Shown: positions 11,817-27,300 of the stretch, in pieces
How the letters are laid out: each line of letters opens with the position of its first letter
Numbering within the stretch: position 1 is the first letter of the stretch
Origin: Ophthalmolycus amberensis
Lineage: Eukaryota; Chordata; Actinopteri; Perciformes; Zoarcidae
Assembly: GCA_024529925.1 (NCBI GenBank)
Contig: JAFEUB010001021.1
Coordinates: forward strand, 1,132,501 to 1,196,500
Direction: 5' to 3'
DNA length: 64,000 nucleotides
The notes under the pieces: generated by a model
The model's database searches: none
What the model was told of the DNA's origin: nothing
The model's input: the letters and a program-made list of their open reading frames with translations, nothing else
Translations under genes and position numbers: made by a program

Positions 11817-14800
11817 GAATGTATTATACATAGCAGTATATAATGGTACTCCCATAAGGTTTTTTTTAAACTCTCAAATATTGATATTTGGCCTCTAAAA
11901 TCCAGTTTCTTTTGGCACCAGTAAATTCATTCTTTGGTGATAAGCTTTAAATGGAAGTAACATCAGATTCTTATATATCATGATACTGTCCACATTTTAA
12001 AATCGAAATGATTCTCTCTAAGAACACAACTGTGTGTAATCATACATTTGTTTGTCTGTGTGTTTTACCAGCAGATACTACTGTGGAGCACCACTTCTAA
12101 GAATAAAGAGATTCCCATTAAACTGTAACACAGCCCATGAGCAATACGCTTTCACATCAAAATATGTCTTACTTGAAATTAAATGAAAACAGAAATCCAT
12201 TGAGAGGTGCTACAGAACAAGATGAGACAGAATATTGGTACACACCCACACATTGTGGGCTTGTATGCAGCTACTGAAGCAAAGCGCCAGTGAACAATAG
12301 CAGAGTAACATGAATGAGCAGAGTAACATGAAAAGAAATCGGGCAAATAAAAGACTCCACACATCTTAATTGCCACACTTAAAACGCCTCTGAATAAAGG
12401 GAATGGGGATATTCCCCGCCTCTGGCTCATTCCTGAGGGAAAAGATAGGGCACAGATGTGTTGTACTTTCCCTATGCACTGAAGACTCATTTCACATTCA
12501 CAAAGTGCCATCTTTAAAAAGAGTTCAAAGTGTGTGTGTGTGTGGGGGGAGATCCATCCTCTTAGCATTCCAGGATTTGCATACGTGCAGAGTGCGACTG
12601 TTTCCAGCTGATTGAGGTTGGTCACAGAGGTGCTTTCCGTTGTTGCACTCACTTTGTCTGACGCTAATTACAGGTGTGGGGCTTCTGCCTCGTTTGGCAG
12701 CTCGGGAGCCACAGTTACGCCCACAACGACGGGGTGCCAAAATGAGGAGCAGAACCAGTGACAAGACTTGTCAGCACATGAAGTCCAGTATGTGACGAGA
12801 AGAGAATGATGACACCACTAGGGGGCAGACAGCTCTCATGTTTACTTGGCAACATGCACACATACACTCACACACACATTCACACTCTGTCCGTTAGTAG
12901 TGGGCGGGCATCCAGAACAGCGGGAGGGTGTGCATTGGGTTGAGGGGTGTGTTGGGGGGAGGGGGGGGGGGGGGGGCATGCCATCTGGCTTCAAACACCC
13001 TCAAAAAGATGCAACCACGTGCAATTATAGCGTCCCCACACGCACGCCAACCAGGCACATCCATACCATACAGTAAGTTCATCAGAAAAGGGAAAAAAAG
13101 TTCAAACACATCGACGCACCCACACATTCACACACACGCTGCTTTCAGATGCTCAAACGAGCAAAAAACGGCGATACAAACAAAATCCCAGAAATCCTTT
13201 CATCGTAGTCCAGAGTGAGCTAACTACACCCATGCCACATGGTGGAGAAACCCGAAGGAAGAAAACCGGTGGTGAAACTACAAAGAGCAACTTGTGGGTT
13301 GTTTGGTGCACTCGTGCATTGACTCACTTCAGCCACAATCAGCAGAGAGGAATCTAGAGGGTGAAAAACAAACTCTAAAAAGTGACTGTGGTGGCTACGG
13401 TCGCAATAAACTTTGCTAAAAAGGATTATAAAACTGAAATCATCCAGCTTTTACCCTCTTTCTAACTCAATTTACACCTGCTATTAAATTTAAGTCTGCA
13501 TCTGGAATATAACCCGAACCCTCCATTGCATTTACTCCCAATAATTGGAAGCATTGCAATTTGGTGAGGTTACTATACCTTTCCTTTCTCTACAGGAGGC
13601 ATCTGAAAACCACAAGTTTGTCTGCATCAATTGCGTTTTGCAGCAACTGTGAATGTTTCAATGTTTTCTCGTTGACTTTGGGGATGAGCATTGTCCTTTT
13701 TTGGTGCATCAACCTGGCTCGTAGCAGACCAGAGCCTGAAGTGGTTGCAGACACTGGCCAATAACATCCAATCGCTCTGCAAGCCAGCTCAACTCCAGAG
13801 GTGGTCTGGCTGTTCCAGCCGCATGCTGATCGTGTTTGTGTGCATTATCGCCCTCCATTAACATACGACCTTCTTTATCTAGATAAGAAATCCAGATCCA
13901 TGCCTCATCCCAGCTCACGTTTTTCCACTATTGCAGTTGAGATTCATGATGTTTGTTTGTGTGCTGTACCTTACAGATGAGACATATCCCCTCGGGCAAC
14001 ACTGATAAATGGCATCCTTGCTTAAGAAGCTGTGAAACACTAGGGGTATATTTCAGCTAGCAGAGACCTGGAAACACTCGACGTTCTCACTGCACGTTAG
14101 ACCAAAGTCTGCAAAGGTCCAATGTCCTCAATGAAAGAACGTTGGTTGCTGCTTGACACAATGTAACACTTTATAACACTTTATCACTCTGACCTACACA
14201 AACCTTTGGAGAAACGGTGTACATGCCATCATTTCATGCTGCCTGCATTTTAAAAAAAGATCGAGAGTTATCAACACAATTGGATTTTAGAAAATGAGAC
14301 ACTTTAAAAAGAGTATTACTTCTTGTAATAAGCATTTTCACTACTCTCTCTCCCTCTCTCTTGAGATCTTAGGGTTTGTGCCCTTTACTTTAGCGTGCGA
14401 TTACCCTCGTTGTCCTCTGTTCTGTGTTATTGTTTTTACAAACCCTCCCTGCCAACACACTTCCCCTTGGTGGGACATAAAAGATTGATTGGTTGAAAGC
14501 TGCCCTGCCAAGCCGCGCCAGGAAGCAAAGCATGTTAACTGCTCTGCGACAGGACTGTTCCAGATCCCTTTGACATCCCAGTATTAATATTCATGTCCAT
14601 GCTGTCACCCTGTTCCTGTGCCCCATCATGGTACTACACGTCTTTCTCGTTAGCATGCACAGAGATAGAAGGACTTATTGGACAGGCTGTGTGTGTGGTA
14701 CTCTATAAGCCTGCCTGTCTTTTCTTCTCATTTAAGACGTGTTTATGTCTTCATGGTTTCATGCAGTTGAGCCTGTATGGTTGTGTAAGACTGTATCTGT

Positions 14801-17800
14801 CTCCAACTCTGTCCTTCTGTCTGTCTGTATCTCTGTGTGTTTGAGTGGCGCTTTGGGGAAGGGAGGTTTTCATGCTTCATCGGGACTCTATTTGCCTGTC
14901 CTGTAATAACTTGTCCGCTCCATTGCTTGCCACTATCAGACCCCCCATAACACTCAGTCACAGCTACACTGTGGGCCGCTAGAAGAGTTAAGGGGAGATG
15001 GGCTAGAGTTAATGAATGATTCCAGCATCTGGACAACATCCATGGAGATGGAGGAGGAGGAGGAGGAGGAGGAGGAGGGATAGATGGGAAGGACAGGGCA
15101 GGAACGTTGAAGGGCAGGTGAAAGGAAGACAACTGCCTGATACTTTCAAGGAGCAGCTATTGCAAAAAGGTTAGACGTTGACTATAAAATAACAGAGCAA
15201 GGATGGGGTCAAAAGCAGTGCAGTGCAGCTGATAAATGAAGTGAGTAGTACAACAGTAGGTACTTGTAATAGCAAGATGTTGGACTGGGCGACCTGATAG
15301 CCGAGTGCTGAGTGTGAATATCACATGGGTGCAAAACGTCCAAAGCAGCGAGGTCACGATTTGATTCCTGGACCATTTGTTACATGTCATTCCGCTTCTT
15401 TCTTTCCCATCACATTAAATACAGGCTTTAGAAAAAAACTGAATCAAAATACAGATTACTGTTCGACTATAATGATGATATCCTTAGGCTTGGGACAGGC
15501 ATACGAGTGTCATACTTAATTCCTAATATTTAGGAATGTTGACAATATTTGGTTCTCATCTTTTGTGTGTGGTGCAGCATTTGGAAGTCCTTAAATTGAG
15601 TTGACATACTGTACGAGTATCTGTGAAATTAAGCATGTACAGTACAGTATCTACTTGGTGGTTTCTTATAACTCTAAAAGAGGTGGGTTTCGACACAGAA
15701 GTCAAATTCAATAAAGGAATAGTTTTGACATTATGGGACATGCCAAGAGTTAGATGACAAGATCGATACCACTCTCGTGTCTGTATCACCTGTTGTGGGG
15801 TGTTCTGTGCTGGACTTATTCTTTCCTGGGTGCAGCGACTTCACTGTGTGTGTTACCATCACTGTGAGTTTGCCAAGCAACCACCTGAGACTCACTGAGG
15901 TCACTGCACCTGGCCAAGAAATAGTCCAGCACATAATCCATGGCAAACCAAAACATGCTCTCTTCCTCGTTACGACCATAAAACGTGGTGATCATTGCAG
16001 TGCAGGCCAGCTGTTTCCCCCTGCTTCCAGTCGTTATACTGAGCAGAGCGGACCGACTTCCAGAGATAAACAAGTTTCCACTACTGGATGTACAGTACAA
16101 AGGACTTAATGCTGAGGAGTGGTACAGAAGAGTAGCCTCTGTAGCACAGGGGGAAAGACTCTAAGGTGTGTTCATGAATAACAGGCCTTTGTGTGTTGGT
16201 GAAAAGATGGGCTGTGAATATCACTTTTGCTTGTTTGTCACAGAGAATCAGCCTCAGTAGAAGCTGCAGAAGCAAAGATGCGTCAGTCATTGTTCTATTT
16301 GTCACAAGTTGCAAGCTTCAACTGAGGCACAGAAGTGGGAGGATCAATCCTTTGAAACCCTTTCAGTGGCTGTGAAGGGTAGGCTATGTTTTCCTGCAGG
16401 AAAATGAAGAATGGAGCGGGGTGAGGGGTTGCTCAGGATCGCTGTGAGGCTTTGACTAAAGATCCCCCCCCCCCCCCACCAAACGACGGGTACGGTCACC
16501 ATGGCAACTGTTCTTTGGGGCCGAAAGGTGAGTTAGGAAGGGGAGGAGGCTGGCTTGAGAGTGGACAGGAACTCGCATGCGCACACACAGATAACACCCA
16601 AAAGCCGAGATGTGATGGAGCTGAGTGATAAGACTGTGGAGATTCAGAGTCCTATTCAGGCCTGAGTGCATTAGCAGGCTTCGACCAGCCTCTTCAGGAT
16701 GAGACTATTATAAACTGTAACCCGCAGCGAGATCGAGAAAACAGCAGGCAGGCTGACATGCGGGAGTCATAGAGGAGACACAGACTCATCTGACAGCCTC
16801 TGTGACAGGGCGCTGATATGAGACGATTGACTGTTGAGGGAAAATTGGATTTAGTGACTTATTAAAACTTTAATACAATAGAGAAGTATCACCGGTCGGG
16901 GTTGAACGTGTAAGAAAAGCTCTGGCTGACATTCACAGAGAATTAGGATGTTCATTAAGCTCAAATGTGAAAATAAAGACTGTGAATGTCATATAAAATG
17001 AATGGATTTTTTGCTTCTTCTCTGAAATATAACACTCCTGTCATGAGGATGGTTTAGGGATACCCGTATGTTAAAGTCGGTGAGAACAGAATGATGTAAG
17101 CACACCAGTGCAATTAAATACCCTGCTTTAACATACACCGTGTGTCCTAGAGGACAGTATGATGTAAGGCCTGTGGATGAGCATCCTGAACCATTTAAAA
17201 CCTGAATTTGAAGTAAAACACCACATTTTCTTTCCGTCACAGCTGGCCTCTAAAATGAGTTGGATTTAATAGAAGTCGGGTACAAGGTGAACTGAAAAGG
17301 TAAGTGGTGCCAGAGGCTACCTGACCAAAAAAACAACATGATGAAAGACGTGTGTTTGATGAAGAGGAGGATAAGGCGGAGTTGATCAGCAAATGATGCT
17401 TTCACTTTTGTCAGCGTAAACTGGGCATAATACCATTTCCAAAACAATTTGTGGAGAATGTGGAGGCGTATTTAGAATTGGTAATGAATCACAACGAAAC
17501 TTGCTTTCTTTTTGGTCATTGCTTGCTGTTGTTACACGGTGTTTACATTGTGCATAGGGAATACTTTAAAAAAGGTCTTCTCTGGAGATGCATTCATGAA
17601 GACGCCAACATTTGAGAGGCGAACAAACCTTGGAAGACGCCTCTAAAGGTGGCGTGAAAAGAATAATGTCAATATTATAATTCCTTCCGTTACACATTTA
17701 CAGTAGCGTCCTTGACTGCACTGATAAGGAAGTGTCTTGTTTTACTGGGTAATCAATCTAAAAAATGTGTTATGCTTACAAATGATGAGGAAAGGACTAT

Positions 17801-18342
17801 TATTGAAAAACTAAATGATATAGTCCTCTAATATAAACCTGCTGCGGCTGTCACTCCTGCCACAAAATCCATGTGTAAATGCCTGTAGATCCAACTCTCC
17901 GAAGGGCGCTACACCCACATCCGCATACAGTAGTGATCAGATGAGTGCATGGTTATTGCTGCTTGCTTTAAGTTGAGCGTGCGGAGCTGCCTGTGTAGAT
18001 GTCAGTTTCATCGATCATTAAGCCACCGGTCTTTCTCGGGCTGCCACTCACAGGTTCACCTGCTGAGTTTGACCAAACTTTGCAAAAGGGGGGCTGGCAT
18101 GTATGAAAAAGAAAATCAATTTGTGAGCATTAGGTGACATGTTTTTTCTGTTTGTGTAAAATCAAATTATTTATATTGTTTCCAAATACATAACATAATG
18201 TGTACATTATATCAAATCTGAACACAAACAGCAGCAACACAGAATCATGAAGACAAACTACATTTTTAGGTTGTATTTTTCACAGCATTGCAAGTAAAAG
18301 CTGCAGCACTCTCAGGTTTAATTTAACAAGAACCCCCCCCCC

Positions 18343-18373
<31 letters not shown>

Positions 18374-21300
18374 TTGCAAGAACATGCATGAGCAAACAAG
18401 CAATACATTCCTCTTGGTGACATTATCTCATGAGAAGTGGGGGCAACAGAAGACTGTGTTTCAGTGAGTGAAGTTCCAGTTGAGAGCCTTTGATTTAGTT
18501 CTCAGAGCAGATCACGTCACACAGACAAGATGAATTAGGACCTCTTTCTTAATTACAATGCTGAAAATCGAAAAGTTCTAGAATAAATCCAGGTTTTTTT
18601 CTACCTAGATTTATTTTCCAGCTGATTGTGCGTACGATTTTATCACTGAAATCACAGAAGAGTACCGTACATGAAACCTGCCAACAACTGATTTTTAGAT
18701 CATACAATATATTGCTGCATAAAGTAATAAGGTGAGAAAATAAACAAACGGGCGCGTGAATGGGGTCCAAAGCTAAAGGGTAGGCCAGCATGGACCGCCT
18801 GCTCAAGGCTTATCTATTAAAGGTACAGTGAACAGCAGCTCAGCCGCCCCCACATGACACGCCCACTTTATCCTGGCAGGCTACGCTACGCTAAGAATGA
18901 GCTCAGAGAGGAGAGCGGCACGGGGAAGTCAGGCTGGGATCTGGCTTCAGATCAGGTGGGATAAACCCTGCAAAGACACACACACCGTACAGTGTACACA
19001 CAATCATGGATATGCTGACACGCAAACATGGACATGCCAAAAAAATCTGTAAATCCAAAGAAAAGGCCATGAAGACACACACAGAATATCAGCGTCCACG
19101 CACAATGCCAGTCCTCCCACGGCCTCAGATCTGCCCTGTTCTTCTCCCGGTTAAGAAACAGAGCACGACCCTTGATGCCCGTTCCACCGTCTAATCCCCT
19201 CTCCTTCAACAATAGGCCTGGTCAGGCTGGCGGAAGCGCGAGGAGCCCCTGCGTCTTTTATCAAAGTCGAACAACAGAACAACACAGCCTGTTGCTGAAG
19301 GTCTATGGCGCCTGCTCATATCTCTGTGTTCAGCTGGAGTGGAATCACTTGCCTGTCTGAGTGATTGGAAGTGGAGCATGATGGTCAGTTGTGCAGCGTG
19401 TACATATTTGCTCCGAGTGTGACAGATTGGGTCGAGGAAGCAAGGAAAGATTGGGGATCAGTGCCTATGGGGAGGCTAGCGCCTGGAGGTGGGAGATAAG
19501 GCTGATCCCAGAGCGTTCCCTGAGATCAGAGTTTGAAGTCATGCCCTTTTACATACGAGAAGACAAAGGAGGAGCCAGTCGGCGAAGACCGCCGGCCATG
19601 CATGCTGTGCGGTCTGAACGAACAATGGGGAGCTGTGCTGACAAAAAGGAGGGGGGGATAGAAAAGAAAATATCAGCAGGAATCTTGGTTTGACACCTCA
19701 AGGTATACTAAGTGTGTCACCATCTCTGTACGATCATTTGCATACTCCTCAGCTACTATTGCATGCCAATAATTCTCTTGTCTCTCATCCTCTTTCTCTC
19801 TCCCTGCACATACATTATGTGCACATCAAGTGGCGCCCACAGCTGGAAAGAGCTGACCGACGTCTTCTTGTAGACCAAAAAGACTGCATAGCAATGTTCA
19901 ATAACATGTGAACATGTGACAAACGACATCCTTTGTCACCTCTTCCTCTGGCTACTATCAACACCAAAGCTTCATCAACCAGAAGAAAATAAAACTCCTC
20001 CTGTTGCTGAGGGAGGAGACTTTAACACAACACAGCCAATTAGGATCAATGCTTCGTAAATCAATGATGCATGTACTATACTGTATAGCTCTACATGCAC
20101 AAGAGCCCTGTGGCTTTTTGGCAGAATTGAAGCAACGGGGGCTCACTGTGTGGTTAACCTTTATGAGCGGAAAAGGAAGATTATTTTTTCCCCTTACCCT
20201 TAGTGTACAGCTTACTTGCTCAATTTCGTTTTATCATTTCTATCCTTGCACTCTCGTTCTCCCGCTTTTGTTTTTTGTTCATCTTTATCGACAGCATTCT
20301 TCCCTCCGTTTGATCTCTAAAAGCTTAATGAATGTTTGTTTTTCTTCCTCCCTCCCAGATGCCTTTGTTTCCCAGCTCGTATCAGACCTTTCAGTTCGTC
20401 TATGCCTGTTGATCCTTTGTACGCCTTACTCTCAGGAGAGAAGCAGGGGTCTCTTTTAATGGCTTAGACAGCCACATTAATGGGTTCCTCCAAATCAATA
20501 ACAGCCGGCCGCAGTATATGTTAATGTGCACTTACGCGGCATCATTTCCAACAGTAATTGATCCTGGTCCGTGCACTGGCACACGCGTTCCTTTGTCTCT
20601 GTAGTTGATGCTTTTGAGAATATGCACATTTATTCTGGGTCCCATCCATCAGCACCAGGCTCAGGCATGCATGCATGCACATATTCTGTAACACAGAAAC
20701 ACAATCTCCAGCCCACGCAACCACAGATGAGGCCGACCACACATCAAGCTATGGCACACAGTGCAAGTGCGTCAACTCAATGACCATCTGATTAATAATG
20801 CAGCTTCCAGCTATTCATCATCAGTCGTGTGATTGGGTGTTAGGGAGGGTGATCATGTAGCACACCGTGGAGGCGTTCTGTGCCGAGGCACAACTTTCGC
20901 AGATGCAATTACCGGATGAAAAAGCAGGAATTCCATACTACACGCTAAAACTATACAGTGTATAAATAAATACTGTTTTCACAGTAATGTGTTTTTGCAG
21001 TCAGTGTAAGGTAGTTCTGTTTTTGTTTTTACAAACAGAACAATGATATTTCATTAACTTTGAGACTTGAGCCAAAGTGTTTTTCTAAACTTAATTTCTG
21101 CCATTCACAACGCCCCTGGAGCTGCATGTGCAATTTACTGTATTATAACGATAAAAACAAGTGGGACACATACTCTAAACTTTAAAAGTTAGTATGTGTG
21201 GAACTGAGACACAGCAGGCCATAACAATGATTACATATGGCTGTACTGCTCATTAAATATCAGAAACAAAAAATGCTATTTGGAAAAAAAACAGGAACAG

Positions 21301-24300
21301 GTCAACATTGTCAGACTTGGGCTAACTTTGAACAGTAACTTTGATCAATCTGCATCCACATCTATTGTGAGTGGTCTAACAAGGAAATTGCATATAGCTC
21401 AACGCATTCAAAGCAAAGGCCCGTGAAGAGTTTTTTAAACAATTAAAAGGGTAACTAAAGGCACATTATAGCCACTGTGAGGTTCCTTTACAGGCAATAA
21501 GAGTCAAACGTTTGCAACATGGCCGATAACCCTGATGAAAAGCACTGTGTGCTGTTTTCTTTCTTATTTAAACATCGAAAAAATCGTTTTTTTCCCCCAA
21601 ATGCAATAATCACGCAGAAAAAAAAGAGAACTGTCGTCCGCCTTCAACTTTCATACACGTTCATTTGAGATTGTTGTTGGCACTGAGGCTGATTTCAGAA
21701 CCAACACACCTGGATGACAGCTATTTATATGTTTCTCATAGAGGGAAGAAGTCTCTCTGTATTTCGGTATGGCCTTGCAGAGGTTGTGCAGTGAGTTCTT
21801 TTCTATGACATCGTATGAAACAGTTTGAAATGCTCTACTGCACTATTAATCAGCTGACGAACAAACAACTGACCAAGGTCTGGCGCACCAATTGCTCAAA
21901 TGCACATTCAAATTCCAAATAATGTCAACAAGAGCAAGTAACACTTGAAGCGCCACACACGCCCCATAACACACGTACTCCAACACACACACAGGAAACA
22001 GAAACACGGCCTTTCATCAATATCTTACCAGAACTACATGCTTGTAAAGCTTTGATGCAAAGCCAAGAAGTTGTTAAACATGCTCATCAAAGTGCAATTA
22101 TGTGTATGTGAGTAAATCGTATTAAAAATATCTACAAAGAAATACTTAACCAGGACCACCAGTTGTACTGATATCACTTTGATCAACACGCCCCAAGATC
22201 TGAGCTTTTCTACGTCTCGGAGGAGCACGCAATGTATTTTTCAGATAAGAAATTGAAGCAGTGTGGAAGATCATTAGTACTGCAAGCAAAAAGGAACTGC
22301 CATGCCATACTGATTATTAATAAATAATCAGTACTTATCAGTTAACCATTGCTTCAGATGGTATATGTTCAGCTTTATGCGAAAACATCTGTCAATGTCT
22401 GCTCTCAGTCTACTCGTGAAAACTTAAACACTCATTCAGAAAGGGAGAAATGTACATTGATATACTCTACTGACTGTCGATATCACTTACACAAGGGCTC
22501 ATGTTGTTTACTAATCAATCAACAAAATATCTGTGTTTTATAAAGAATTGTCTCAGGTGAGAATCAGCTTTTATTTTGAATGGGACAATGACTCAGGCCT
22601 TTTCGTTGGGTTGTGAGAGCAATGCAAAATTGTGCACAAACTATTTTTCTTCCTCTCTGCGTCTCTGCTGCAACCGTATAGTGTAATTTGAACTACCCAG
22701 CAGGTTACAAATGTATACCACAGATCTGTACACACGTGTGTCCTGGAGGCACACTTGTCCTTGCATTCTCTCCACCAAACAAAGCAGCTTAAGAGACGGA
22801 CCAAAGGTGAAATCCACCACACAAATCTCTTTCTATTGTTCACTGCATCTTGCTATCCCTGGCTGTTTTTCCCCCTCCCTAGTCCCTGGCTTCCACCAGC
22901 ATGGTTTTAACATGCCTTTAGCGCGTGGGCGTCTATTTGACAGTATCGAACAATGAGAAGAACATAAAGAGGAAGAATGGGCGAGGCAGAGAGACAAAAA
23001 AAGGATGAGGAGGGTGTTGGAGAGGATGGTGAAAATACAAAAAAACACTAGAGCAGGAACAGAGTGTTATTATCATCTCGAGCATTGCATTTAAGCCTTG
23101 AACATCTGAACGTAACGACCGCAGACTGCTAGAGGAAGCTACTGTTTCCACCTCCCTGTTTCCCTCCACTTCTTTGTGCTCACCCCTTGATTCCCTGTCT
23201 TTTTACACAATGAATCCAGATGGTTTTATCTGTTCTTCCCTCATCTCCATCCGCTTCCCTCTCGCTTTCCATCACTCTCTCCCTTGTGCTTTCCATCCTT
23301 CTTCCGCTTCTTCGTCCTTACACTCACATTTTGTATTTTTTTTTCCCCATCCCATATTAAACCCCTCACCCCTCTCACCATCCTGTAACATTTCTACCTC
23401 TCACACTCTCTGACATGCAATCCCTCTTTCCTCTCTCCGGGGCACTCTTCTTTTTCTTCCATTCCACTAAAGCCTTCCTTCTATTTGCATTTCCCTGATG
23501 GATAGATGCACACCAAACACACATGTGGACGCTCACACGCACACCATTTCACCCTCATCTTTATCACCACCTAAACGAATATCTGCAGTCTATCACACCA
23601 TATATAACTGGCCTGGCTCCTTTCCTTGCCTGTCGAGCAACACCTTCGGCTCAACCACATCACGGGTGAATGCACACTTATAGTATTGGCAGAAAAAGCA
23701 TTTGCAGAGAATAACCCGGCCCATTATAGCGAGAGCTGCCTGACGCCTAGTGCATCACTCAAAGGTGTCCATCGGTTTACTCGTAATTGCTGCGCACCAT
23801 TTTGGTGCATTGCCACGTTTGTTGATGCATGTGGGGCTCATGCTGCCTCGTTGTGTAATATTCAACACTGAATTAGTTACTGTCAGGTTATCATGAAGAA
23901 ATCACGCATGGAAAGGTAACGCAGTATTCAGCAATGAGACGAGAAGAAGGGTTCAGTCATCCTCTTGCAATGTGTCAGCCAAGGAAATTATGGAGCCACT
24001 TATTTTGATAAGATGCACCTGATGCCAGTGTTGATTACTCACATTTTATTATTATTTTTCAGCTCCTGTTTTTCTGCGTTATTACACCAGTCTTTCTACA
24101 ATATTGTGAGGCAGAATAGAGTTTTAATGCTTGTAAGTGACTCTGCTACTTATGGATGGCTGCATTAGACATGCTTGAAGAAATGATAATATGGTCAAAA
24201 ATATTGTGTGGGGGGGAAATTAAATTGAGCTCTGGGCACATAACTATCTCTTGAAAGTAATGCATCTCAATTTCTCCAACATTCATCAAAGCTATCCGAG

Positions 24301-27300
24301 AGAATGAAATCATATTCAGTGCTCTTCTTTTGCTCTGGTTTCTTAATTTCAATGCAATTTAAAAATGCAAAAACAGCATTTTTCCCTTCTTTAGGGCCAA
24401 CTGAGATAAAAAAAATTCTCTTGTGCAAACTTATGGAAACATTTCGAAGAGAAACCAAAAAACAAGAAGTGATTAAATTTTCCTTTTACGTTATTTTTAC
24501 TGCACGCTGAAGGACTTCATTATTAATCTCGAAACTTTTTCAAAGAAGTAGTCAAGAGTACGTCACAGCTATTGAGTACTTTAGCAGGGTGACTAATGAG
24601 CAGTCAATAGCAGTATTGGTGCAGCCCCAACACATCTTGGTCTTTCTTCAATGCGATACTGTTGGAGAAAGATAATGGCCTTGTGAGCCTCATTGGAGTT
24701 TGCACAATTCAGAGTAGGCAGGCACAATTTTCTAAAATAGCGAGTGTATTGTGAAAAGAGTGGAGGTACGGCTAATGACTGACATGATTTAGATGCAGAG
24801 AATGAAAAGGCTTAGACAGACGGAGCCCCATTCACACATAGAGATCTCACCTCCTTTCTGCCGTCAGCCAACCAGTGAGTGTGTGCTGAGGGGCCAGAGA
24901 GGGGCACGTCTCTCAAGCCAAGCGTCGATGGAGCAGGGACATGTTGCAGACGAGGCCAGGCATAGAAAACATTGATGCTGATGTGATGCTCGTAGAAGCA
25001 CAAATCAGTGAGCTGATGAGCTTCTTCACGTCCTTTTGGGTGTTTTACATTTCACAGTGCTACTTAATCGAACGGTTCAAAATCAGATCATTTATCACGA
25101 TTCAACGTTTTTGGCCATCATGGACTAAGCCACCACAAACTTGTTGTGCTATATTCTTATTTAATGATGGAGAACCTGTACTTTGCTTTGACTCATCCAT
25201 CCAGAAAGCTTTTAAAGTGGAAGTGTAGTAAGAAAGGCAACAAGAAGTGACAGAAAACAATCACTTGTAGACCCACGCAACCACAATACAACACACAGAC
25301 AAAAGAAAAAAAACTCACTCAAACTACAATTCTACCCAAAAGCAACAGTAGAGCTATTGTTCGGAGTGAAATTCCACCAAAAGTCTGTGGGTGCAGGTCG
25401 TCACTTGACCACCATCACCATGGTGACTGAATGACGACGGGTTTAGGAGGGAACGGTTTTTAATCTACGGGACCAGAGCGGCAATGGCTGTCTGGTGCTG
25501 ATTCAAGGACGGGGATGATTCACGCAGACTCTGCTCCTTGGAGTGACCCCCCCCCCCCCCGTGACCCCCCCCCCCCCCCCCCCCCCTGTGTGGCCATAGC
25601 TAATGGCAACCAGGTCCTTAAACAACAGCAGCTCTGAAAGAAGTGACACTTAGCCTTGGTGAGTGGGTGGGAGGGAGGGAGGGAGGGAGGGAGAGAGGGA
25701 ACGGATGACTAGGAATGAACAAGTGAGGATATATTCTCAGATAAAGAAAAAAACACACACACACACCAGGTAAGTGGAAGAACGTAATACATTTGAACCG
25801 ACGGATAACAGCCGTATAGATGCTAATTGCTACTGCCAGACCTTCACATTTAAAACGCACTCTGTTTATACTGGAAAACAATTAAATCTCCAATTTAAAT
25901 GACAGAAATAGGAAGCAGCACCCCCTCAGTTCCACGTTGTAAGCAGCAGTTAACAACATCTTGCCAACTGCTCGGCCTTTCTCTCCTGTGGACCAACGGC
26001 CGAGAGCCTAAAGCGTGTTCAACGCTGCCTTGTGAACACGCTTTAGGCGAACAAAAGCAAAAACCTGAACCTGTCCCAGAGTTCAAATCGATGGGCGGCG
26101 ACATGTGCAACCTCCCCTATTTGTGCCTGACGAGTGTGCGTTGGCTCTGATAAACTGGCACCATTACATTCCACTCCCACACCTCAGTCTGCTGCCATTA
26201 TATTCACCTACGCCATTTCATGCTCCCTCCCACACCTTTCTCTCTCCGCCAGCACTCTGAGTGCTTCTGACGAAGGGCATGAACAGACCACCATCTCAGC
26301 GTCTCACACGTCTCTACCACAAAAATTGAAAATGGATTAACTTGTCATTTTAATCTATAGCACCTGAATTATTTGGGCACTGTCTGACAGGGAGGACTTG
26401 GCTATGTGAAAAACTATTAGCAAGCTTAAAGGATATCAACAGTGAATACATACTGAGGGACTTTTAATCACGCTGACGTTCTTTATTCTTTCTATATCTG
26501 ACTGACACGATATATTAATGTCCAGTTTACTGCCGACCCTAATGGAGAGGCAGGAGTTACAGCTGGTTGTGAGCAGACGGTCACTGTATATACAGCTCCG
26601 TCTGAATTACTCGTGTTTATTGGCCGGGCTGTGAAGTGAGGTTGTTGAATACATAGTGCTTTTGCAAAACTGCAGATAGTGCTCGTGGATCTATGGAGTA
26701 GCTCTGACACAGTCTACGGAGGATGTAACAAATAGAAAGCTGCAGATTACTCTCTGTGGGAGGGGAGCATCCCTGGAGTTTAAAATGAAGGATTTGACTT
26801 CTCGGAGAGCAGCGCTCCATACATAAACCAGAAGGTTAAAGCTATTTGTTGTACCGTCGGTGAATAGAGAGCGTTTGCGGCTATGTGGCGATGGTGGACG
26901 AAATTAGGCCTATGGTCATATTAACATCTTAGTTGGACAGACATTGCTACAATAAGCCAAATTTCCTTGACAATCGCTGTGAAACAAGTAATTCCCGCTG
27001 ACCGGCTTACCGAAATGTACAAAATAACCTGGCAAGTTTAATTACACACAGCCATGTTACCCAAACATTTTTGCTGACACTTAATTTTGCAGATCTTGGA
27101 CGTCGTTTACTGCGTGGTGTAATTTTCACCAAACCAATCAGGGTCAAGGGTGATGTTGTCTGCCAATGTTTTGACAGTTTACTCATGTAGCAGACTAATG
27201 TTAATTGTCAGCTTGCTGCCCAACATCTCTCTCTGACGGACAGTTCTCTGAGGACCTCGAGGCCAATGATTACTCTGATGGGGTCAATGCCAAAAAAAGA

